DNA from: an uncultured Prochlorococcus sp.
Lineage (GTDB): Bacteria > Cyanobacteriota > Cyanobacteriia > PCC-6307 > Cyanobiaceae
Direction of reading: 5' to 3'
DNA: 49,962 bases
Assembly (NCBI GenBank): GCA_902536775.1
Contig: CACAYX010000008.1
Location: 1-49,962 of the forward strand
Below are positions 43,231 through 49,962 of the stretch, piece by piece. How positions within the stretch are numbered: position 1 is the stretch's first letter; every line of letters begins with the position of its first letter. Made by a program: the position numbers and the translations under genes. The notes beneath the pieces are model-generated. The model made no database searches, was not told the origin of the DNA, and worked only from the letters and a program-made list of their open reading frames with translations.

Positions 43231-43554
43231 TTAAGACGCTAATTCGATTTCTATTTTTTCTTTAAGAGATCCAGAATTGTACATCTCAATAAGAATGTCT
43301 GATCCACCAAGGAATTCTCCTTTTAAGAAAACTTGAGGAATTGTTGGCCAATCTGAATATTCTTTGATACCTTCTCTTATAGCAAAATCACTTAAAACAT
43401 CAAACGTACCAAATTCTACCCCTAAGGAATTTAGTATTTGAACTACATTGTTGGAAAACCCGCATTGAGGCATTAATTTTGTCCCTTTCATGAAAACCAT
43501 CACTGGATTAGAATCAATCAGTTTTTGTATTTTATCTTTTGTTAGGTTGTCCAT
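43231..43554 (-). CDS. grxD: monothiol glutaredoxin (Grx4 family)
   Basis: [43 protein letters not shown]. Confidence 0.95.
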   Translation of the reverse strand: MDNLTKDKIQKLIDSNPVMVFMKGTKLMPQCGFSNNVVQILNSLGVEFGTFDVLSDFAIREGIKEYSDWPTIPQVFLKGEFLGGSDILIEMYNSGSLKEKIEIELAS

Positions 43555-43557
43555 AAT

Positions 43558-43788
43558 TCAATTTGGAGTTTCTGTTTTTAATGCCAGTGCATGGATAGCC
43601 TCTGAAGCTAATTCTTCCTTTAAAGCAGAATATACTAGCTGGTGTTGTTTTACTAATGATAATCCATTGAATTCAGATGCAATTACAGTTACTTGCAAAT
43701 GATCATTTCCCTTAAGGTTTTCAACAAAAACTTTGGAACTTGGAATTTTTTTAGTAATTAAATTAATAACTTCTGTTTTCGTAATCAT
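43558..43788 (-). CDS. bolA: BolA family protein
   Basis: HLQVTVIASEFNGLSLVKQHQLVYSALKEEL. Confidence 0.92.
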   Translation of the reverse strand: MITKTEVINLITKKIPSSKVFVENLKGNDHLQVTVIASEFNGLSLVKQHQLVYSALKEELASEAIHALALKTETPN

Positions 43789-43800
43789 AATAAATTTTAA

Positions 43801-44316
43801 TTAACCTTTGAATTTTGTCTCAACAAATCCTAGCTGGATCAATCTCTCATAAGCTTCTTTCCCTTCTGAGCTATTAGGTGACATTATCCTAATTGTTTCT
43901 ACAAGTAAGGGTACTGCTACCTCAGGTTTTTCATTTTTTATATACATAGAAGCTAATCTCTCATTTGATTCTGCTAAAATTTGTAATGTTTGTTTACCTT
44001 TCCTTTGCATTTCATTTGGTATTCTCGCATCAATTCCTTTGAAAGATGAATTTAGATCAGAGTAAAAAGAAGCAAGTTGCTTTGCTAATTTTCTAGCGTC
44101 TAGGTAAAAATCCTTCGCTTTTTTGAAATCCCCGTTTTTAATATAATTATCACCTTCTTTTATGAGATATTCCACGTTTGAGATGGAAAGCTTTTTACTC
44201 TCATTTGAGAGTACTCTGAAGTCTTCTGGATTCTTTATTTCAGCATTAACTCCATTTTTGTAAGGAACATTTCCGAAAAATATAAATAAAATTGGGATTA
44301 ATTTTAATAATTTCAT
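43801..44316 (-). CDS. secreted/lipid-anchored hypothetical, TPR-like
   Basis: Signal peptide and helical repeats YIKNGDFKKAKDFYLDARKLA. Confidence 0.7.
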   Translation of the reverse strand: MKLLKLIPILFIFFGNVPYKNGVNAEIKNPEDFRVLSNESKKLSISNVEYLIKEGDNYIKNGDFKKAKDFYLDARKLAKQLASFYSDLNSSFKGIDARIPNEMQRKGKQTLQILAESNERLASMYIKNEKPEVAVPLLVETIRIMSPNSSEGKEAYERLIQLGFVETKFKG

Positions 44317-44359
44317 TTTCTTATTCGATTATTAAAATTTATAGTAACTTATTGCAGAT

Positions 44360-45034
44360 TCATCTACCTACATTTTTTAATGCTTTTTCTTCCTCTTGAG
44401 CCATTTTTTGATATAGGATTAAATTAAATTCCTTGATAGTAAAGTTTGAGAAATGATTAATCTGTATTGGTTTTCCAAAGGATAAACAAAATTCGCCCCT
44501 AAAGTTTGGAGGTATTTTACTGTAAGCAATTCCAATTGGAATAATAATAGTAGAGGTTGTTTTTTTGGTAGCTAATCTAGCTAATCTATATAGTCCTTCT
44601 TTGAGAACAATTTTTTTTCCATATTTATTAATTTTTCCTTCAGGGAAAACAACTAGTTGTTCTCCTTTCTCTATAAGATCAATCGCATATCTTAAAGCTG
44701 AGAGAGATGGAGATAATTGATTTATCGAAAAACATCCAAGTCTTTTTAAAAACCAACCTTGTATTCCTTTCATTTCGGATTTAGTAACCATAAATCTACA
44801 ATCCTTATTTGTTACCCTTCTACCCATCGCCATGGTGAGTATTAAGCCGTCCCATCTTGATCTGTGGGTTGGAGCCAAAATTATAGAGGAATTTATGGGT
44901 ATCGAAAAACCATTTTTTAATATTTTCTTTTTTCTAAAAAAGAATCTCAAAACAACGTCCTGTGTAACGAACATTGCTAGAAATCCCAATACAGGGTTGA
45001 TTTTATGCCAAATATCTAAGGAATTCTTCTTCAA
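44360..45034 (-). CDS. plsC: 1-acyl-sn-glycerol-3-phosphate acyltransferase
   Basis: [11 protein letters not shown] and VVFPEGKIN motifs. Confidence 0.9.
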   Translation of the reverse strand: MKKNSLDIWHKINPVLGFLAMFVTQDVVLRFFFRKKKILKNGFSIPINSSIILAPTHRSRWDGLILTMAMGRRVTNKDCRFMVTKSEMKGIQGWFLKRLGCFSINQLSPSLSALRYAIDLIEKGEQLVVFPEGKINKYGKKIVLKEGLYRLARLATKKTTSTIIIPIGIAYSKIPPNFRGEFCLSFGKPIQINHFSNFTIKEFNLILYQKMAQEEEKALKNVGR

Positions 45035-45134
45035 TTTCTATTTACCATATATTAATAATTTAAGTGTTTGCCTTTTTTTATTAGCTATTATTGGGCGGTT
45101 ACTAGATTGTCTAGAAACTAAGATTTTCAAAATT

Positions 45135-45851
45135 ATGGCTACTTTAGGAGTAAACATTGATCATATTGCAAATGTAAGGCAAGCAAGGAAAACTGTCGAG
45201 CCTGACCCTGTGCAATTTGCTTTTTTAGCTGAATTAGGAGGGGCAGATTCCATTACGGTACATCTCAGAGAAGATAGAAGACATATACAAGATAGGGACG
45301 TATTCCTTCTGAAAGAGACTATAAAAACAAAACTCAATTTAGAGATGGCTGCTACAGAAGAAATGTTAGAAATTGCCAAAAAAATTCTTCCCGATTATGT
45401 AACGCTTGTACCTGAGAAAAGAGAGGAAGTTACTACTGAAGGCGGGTTGGATTTAAAAAGTAATGTGCAATACCTTAAGAAGGCTGTTGGGAATTTAAAG
45501 GATTCAAATATAGAAGTAAGCGCATTTATTGATCCTCTTGGTGAACAGATAAATTATTCCAAAGAAATAGGCTTTGATTTTATAGAATTACATACTGGAA
45601 AATATGCTGAACTATCGGGATCTGAACAATATAAAGAGCTCCAAAGGATTATAGAGTCTACACATTTAGCAAATGACCTTGGATTAGTTGTTAATGCTGG
45701 TCATGGCCTAAATTACAATAATGTTAAAAAAATTGCATCAATTAACAATATGAACGAGTTGAACATAGGTCATAGTATTGTTGCAAGGGCTTTAGCGATA
45801 GGATTAGAAAAGTCTGTACGTGAAATGAAGTCCCTTATCACATCAAATTAA
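45135..45851 (+). CDS. pdxJ: pyridoxine 5'-phosphate synthase
   Basis: [54 protein letters not shown]-track start upstream is too early. Confidence 0.96.
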   Translation: MATLGVNIDHIANVRQARKTVEPDPVQFAFLAELGGADSITVHLREDRRHIQDRDVFLLKETIKTKLNLEMAATEEMLEIAKKILPDYVTLVPEKREEVTTEGGLDLKSNVQYLKKAVGNLKDSNIEVSAFIDPLGEQINYSKEIGFDFIELHTGKYAELSGSEQYKELQRIIESTHLANDLGLVVNAGHGLNYNNVKKIASINNMNELNIGHSIVARALAIGLEKSVREMKSLITSN

Positions 45852-45859
45852 ATTTCAAA

Positions 45860-46177
45860 ATGACAACATACTTTTTCGTTGCGGCAAGTGAAAAGTTTTT
45901 AACAGTTGAAGAACCACTTGATGAAATTTTGAAAGAGAGGATGAGGAACTATAAAGAAAATAATAAAAAAATAGATTTTTGGCTCTTAAAAAATCCATCA
46001 TTTTTACAAACCACCCAATTTGCTGATCTAAAAGCAAAAATTCCATCTACCCCGGCAGTTGTTTTATCGACTGATAAAAAATTTATAACTTTCTTAAAGC
46101 TTCGTTTAGAGTTTGTTGCTGTGGGGGAATTCGAATGTCCTAATGCAGAAATAATTGATCCATTTAAAGTTGAGTAA
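45860..46177 (+). CDS. ycf54: Ycf54-like Mg-protoporphyrin monomethylester cyclase accessory protein
   Basis: MTTYFFVAASEKFLTVEEPLDEILKERMRNYKENNKKIDFWLLKNPSFL. Confidence 0.88.
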   Translation: MTTYFFVAASEKFLTVEEPLDEILKERMRNYKENNKKIDFWLLKNPSFLQTTQFADLKAKIPSTPAVVLSTDKKFITFLKLRLEFVAVGEFECPNAEIIDPFKVE

Positions 46178-46194
46178 TATAACCATCTAGTAAA

Positions 46195-49100
46195 TTGCTC
46201 AATCTTTACAAGTCAAATAAAATTGAAGTAATTAGTGAGCTGTTAGCAGAGGAATTAAAAATATGTCCTCCGCCTATAAATGAGAAATTAGAAATAGTAG
46301 TCCCCAATTATTTTTTGGGGAATTGGTTACGTGAACAAATAACTATAAAAAACAAAATAAGTGCTCTTTATGAATTAAAGACAATATCAACGTATACAGA
46401 ATCTTTATTGACAAATTTTTTCCCCGGAATTGATATGGGTTTATGGAATTTTGAGTCAATTAAATGGGGCATTATTGATTCCTTGGAAGAATTAAATAGC
46501 TTTAAAGAATCATTTCCGCTTAGAAATTGGATTAATAAATATTTGGATAATAAAAAGACAATTGATGGAGACATATATAATCTGACAAAAAAGATCACGA
46601 ACAATTTTATTGATTATCTGATTTTTAGACCTGAATTGATTGCTGAATGGAATAGATATGAAATTAATTCATCTAATCTATTTAAGAATTTAAACTCAGA
46701 TCAATTTTGGCAACCTATTTTATATAAATTATTAGAGGAAAAGATATCTGAAAAGCCATCATGTTTATACATGATTGAAGTAATAAAGAATTTAAGAAAA
46801 ACTAAAAAAGTTCAATTTCAAGTACCAAATCAAATTTATATTTTTTCAGATAATAACTTATCTAAGCTACATATTAATTTTTATTCAGAACTTTCAAAAT
46901 TTATTAAGGTAAATTTGTATTTATTATCTCCTGGAGAAAATTTATGGAATAGAATAAATTGTCTTGAAGGTGATTTGGAATTTGATGATAATGAAAGTAA
47001 GTTGAATTTAAATAATACAAATATAGAGAAAATATTTGGTAAATTTGGAGCAAACTTTCAGAAATTAGTCGATGAAAATATTTATTCAGAAGGTATAAAT
47101 TTAAAAAATAATCTTATTTATCTCGATCCAACAACTAATTTTCATAATAAGAAAGATATTCCTCTTCTTAATCAAATACAAAAAAGATTAATTGATAATA
47201 ATAGCGTTGATTTTATAGTAAGTAAAACGGATGATTCAATATTACTTTGTGAGCATTTTAATCAGAATAGTCAATTTGAATATTTAAGAAATAAAATTAT
47301 AGAAATAATAAATTCTTGCGAGAATATTAAATATAGTGATATTGCTGTTTTATCTCCACAAACTAATTTAATTAAACCTTATCTAAGGTACATCTTTAAT
47401 AATGAGTTAATTAATGGTGAAAAGATACCTTATTTTTTTATTGATGAGGATAATAATGACTCTTCAGGCATTTATGAATTTCTAATTGACCTCACTGAAA
47501 TAGCAAGTGAAAAAATTACACTTGAAAAAATAGATTATATTCTTTCGAAAAAAGTAACTCAGAACATTTTTGATTTTAATATTACTGAGAAGGATGAAAT
47601 TATTTTCTTACTTACCCAAGCGGGTTTTCATTGGGGATTAGATGATAAAGAAAGATTAGGTGAAGAGAAAAATACTCTAGATTGGTGTATAAATAGAATT
47701 ACTTTAGGCTTAATTTATGACAAAGAAGTAAATTTAAGTACTTTTAATTTAAAACCATTTAGCTATAAAAATATTAGTTTAGATTTGAATAAATGGGTTG
47801 AAATATTAATTCATTTAAAAAAATATATTAATTTGATAAGGGGATCCTTTTCTTACTCAAATTGGGTTGAAAAGATAAAGTTTATACTAAAAAGTATTGC
47901 TAATTCTAATACAAATTTCAATTTAGAAATAAGTGAAATAAATAGAATTCTTGATAATCACTCAATACCTTTAATTCCTGATGATCCTATCTTGTTAAAA
48001 GTTTTTAGAGAAATATTAATTTCTTGCATAAATAAAGTTAAATATCAAAGCAAATCACGAGTAAACAAGATCCTAGTAAGTGATATTGAGAATTCAAGGC
48101 ATATTCCACATAAGGTTATCTTCCTTATAGACATGAATAGTGTTAATTATCCAAAATTACCAAAGAGTGAAAACATTAATTTATTAAATAATAAATATCA
48201 TCTAGGCGATCCATCAGTTTTTGAAAGAGAGAAATATTCATTTCTTGAGTTGTTAATTGCCTGCAGAGATAAATTTATAGTTACTTGGGTAAAAAATGAT
48301 AAAGACAATAAAAAATTAGATATTTCTTTTCCTATAAAAGAGTTAATTTCTTTTTTTGATAGTTTCTTAAACCCGTGGCAAAGAGAACTAATAATTAAAG
48401 ATTCTGATTTAAATAAAAATGAAATAATTGATCTTGATAAATCTAAGATTATTAAAAGTAATTATTCTTTAATAGAAGATTTAAATTGGAATGAAAAAAA
48501 ATCTGATATTAAAAATTACAAATTATCAGAATTGATTTATTGGTTCAAGACTCCACAAAAATATTGGCTTAATAAAAAAAATATTTCTCCCAAGGAAATA
48601 TTTATTCATCATCCAGACGAGGAGTATGTAAGCAATCTGCAAAAGTCACAAATAATTACAAAAATAATCCAGCAAGTAGAGATTGATAATCATAATATTA
48701 TTGATGATTTAAATGAATTAAATATTAATGATCAATTGGTTGAAAATGGTATTATCATGCCCAAAAATAGTATTTTTACAAAAGAAAAAGAAATCAAAGA
48801 CTTATTAAGCAGTCTATGTGCAAGTTTGAGTATGCATAATAAGATTAATAGAATTTATATTAAATCAAATGCAAATAAAGAAGAATATTTAATTGCTGAT
48901 GACACCGTAATTGAATTAATTAATGCGAATTTAAGTTTAAGTCGTTTGACTGAAGCTTGGATAAAATTGCTCTTTATTTCTTCTTTAAAGAAGAATATAA
49001 AAAGGACTAAAGTAATTTTTAGAACAGAAAATAATTATAAATCGCAAATTATTCAATCACCCGGAGTAACTGAATCAAATCTAATTTTGGAGGATTACAT

Positions 49101-49377
49101 AAATATTTTTAAAAATTATTCTGAAAAATGTTTGCCTCTTCCTCCAGAAAGTACTTATAAATATGTAGAAGCAAAAATAAAATTAAAAAATGAAAAAAAA
49201 GCTTTTGCAGATAAATGGATTGGTAATAAAAATTTTTCTAAAGGAGAAAGAGATAATATCGAAATGAAAATGTGTTTTGGTAATGAAGAAGAACCAGATT
49301 TCTTTCTTGGAAATAATAATTTTGATCAATTATCATACAGATTATATGGTCCTCTAATTAAAGCATTAAAGAAATAA
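46195..49377 (+). CDS. recC: exodeoxyribonuclease V gamma subunit (RecC)
   Basis: Length, SRVNKILVSDIENSRHIPHKVIFLIDMN and following recB start; TTG start. Confidence 0.85.
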   Translation: MLNLYKSNKIEVISELLAEELKICPPPINEKLEIVVPNYFLGNWLREQITIKNKISALYELKTISTYTESLLTNFFPGIDMGLWNFESIKWGIIDSLEELNSFKESFPLRNWINKYLDNKKTIDGDIYNLTKKITNNFIDYLIFRPELIAEWNRYEINSSNLFKNLNSDQFWQPILYKLLEEKISEKPSCLYMIEVIKNLRKTKKVQFQVPNQIYIFSDNNLSKLHINFYSELSKFIKVNLYLLSPGENLWNRINCLEGDLEFDDNESKLNLNNTNIEKIFGKFGANFQKLVDENIYSEGINLKNNLIYLDPTTNFHNKKDIPLLNQIQKRLIDNNSVDFIVSKTDDSILLCEHFNQNSQFEYLRNKIIEIINSCENIKYSDIAVLSPQTNLIKPYLRYIFNNELINGEKIPYFFIDEDNNDSSGIYEFLIDLTEIASEKITLEKIDYILSKKVTQNIFDFNITEKDEIIFLLTQAGFHWGLDDKERLGEEKNTLDWCINRITLGLIYDKEVNLSTFNLKPFSYKNISLDLNKWVEILIHLKKYINLIRGSFSYSNWVEKIKFILKSIANSNTNFNLEISEINRILDNHSIPLIPDDPILLKVFREILISCINKVKYQSKSRVNKILVSDIENSRHIPHKVIFLIDMNSVNYPKLPKSENINLLNNKYHLGDPSVFEREKYSFLELLIACRDKFIVTWVKNDKDNKKLDISFPIKELISFFDSFLNPWQRELIIKDSDLNKNEIIDLDKSKIIKSNYSLIEDLNWNEKKSDIKNYKLSELIYWFKTPQKYWLNKKNISPKEIFIHHPDEEYVSNLQKSQIITKIIQQVEIDNHNIIDDLNELNINDQLVENGIIMPKNSIFTKEKEIKDLLSSLCASLSMHNKINRIYIKSNANKEEYLIADDTVIELINANLSLSRLTEAWIKLLFISSLKKNIKRTKVIFRTENNYKSQIIQSPGVTESNLILEDYINIFKNYSEKCLPLPPESTYKYVEAKIKLKNEKKAFADKWIGNKNFSKGERDNIEMKMCFGNEEEPDFFLGNNNFDQLSYRLYGPLIKALKK

Positions 49378-49380
49378 AAA

Positions 49381-49836
49381 ATGTCAAAATTTGAGTCTAA
49401 AAATTTATTTAAAGCTGCTTATGATCTAATGCTTGTTTTTTTACAGTTCTTTATTATTAGTCTTCATTTTTTTCAATGGGAATTTATTCAATCAAGTCCT
49501 TTTTCTTATTCCCTGGGTATTTTAATTATCATAATCGCTTTCATAATAATGATAGTTTCAATTAAAGACTTAGGTAGAAATTTATCTCCTTTCCCAAGAC
49601 CTATAAATAATAGCAATCTAGTTACTACAGGTATTTATCGATTTACGCGTCATCCTATGTACTATTCTTTAATATTATTTTCCATTGGAGTTTTTATAAT
49701 AAAATTATCTATTTATTATTTATTTTTGACAATAAGTTTAGCTTTAATAATTAAATTTAAGATTGCCTTGGAAGAGAAATATTTAATGAATAAATTTAAG
49801 AATTACTTACTTTATAAAAATGAGGTCAAAGTTTAA
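49381..49836 (+). CDS. isoprenylcysteine carboxyl methyltransferase-like membrane protein
   Basis: LVTTGIYRFTRHPMYYSLILFSIG. Confidence 0.8.
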   Translation: MSKFESKNLFKAAYDLMLVFLQFFIISLHFFQWEFIQSSPFSYSLGILIIIIAFIIMIVSIKDLGRNLSPFPRPINNSNLVTTGIYRFTRHPMYYSLILFSIGVFIIKLSIYYLFLTISLALIIKFKIALEEKYLMNKFKNYLLYKNEVKV

Positions 49837-49848
49837 TTTAATAAAGAA

Positions 49849-49962
49849 ATGGATATTAATCAAATTAAATTAGATAATAAGTTTAAATTAGTAGAAGCAA
49901 GTGCAGGAACTGGTAAAAGTTTTACTTTGGCTCATATAGTTTTAAGAAATGTTTTGGAGAAA
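49849..49962 (+). CDS. recB: exodeoxyribonuclease V beta subunit (RecB), 5' part
   Basis: MDINQIKLDNKFKLVEASAGTGKSFTLAHIVLRNVLEK; Walker A ASAGTGKS; runs off the window. Confidence 0.85.
   Translation, partial: MDINQIKLDNKFKLVEASAGTGKSFTLAHIVLRNVLEK

Noticed and set aside
43231-43788. Grx4-BolA adjacency as novel
   Set aside because: Well known functional partnership; annotated only.
44832-45134. Upstream extension of the pdxJ ORF
   Set aside because: Antisense to plsC and not PdxJ-like; the canonical start [16 protein letters not shown] is at 45135.
1-49962. CRISPR arrays, transposases, integrases, restriction-modification or abortive-infection systems
   Set aside because: No spacer-repeat periodicity and no corresponding protein motifs seen; recB/recC are ordinary core genes.

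Overview
AT-rich window that reads as a high-light Prochlorococcus-type marine cyanobacterial chromosome, judged from gene content and protein style. Four blocks are visible. (1) ~0.3-4.1 kb: an hli (high-light-inducible protein) cluster and small ORFs. (2) ~4.2-15.7 kb: a complete nitrate assimilation and molybdenum cofactor cluster (moaA, mobA, nitrate transporter, narB, narM-like, moaC, moeA, moaE, moaD, moaB/mogA, HEAT-like protein, nirA), with two perfect GTA-N8-TAC NtcA-type boxes between mobA and the transporter. (3) ~15.8-38.2 kb: a low-density, island-like region with dozens of very small proteins, many of them paralogous pairs, plus degraded genes, a truncated tRNA-Pro 3' fragment, further hli genes and two tandem porin genes sharing an apparently identical ~963-bp tract. 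It ends at an intact tRNA-Lys(UUU). (4) 38.4-49.9 kb: ordinary core genes (psbY, trmFO, crtH, response regulator, grx4/bolA, plsC, pdxJ, ycf54, recC, start of recB). The leading second-look items are the tandem porins with matching GUGUGAGG leader motifs (the complement of the Yfr1 core motif), an NtcA box plus glutamine-riboswitch-like RNA upstream of a small repeat protein, the partial tRNA-Pro scar, a possible overlapping or alternative-pairing RNA locus at ~25.15-25.34 kb, and a DUF6761-like gene interrupted by two in-frame TAA codons. No integrase, transposase, CRISPR array or defence system was found. All observations come from reading by eye; no searches were run.
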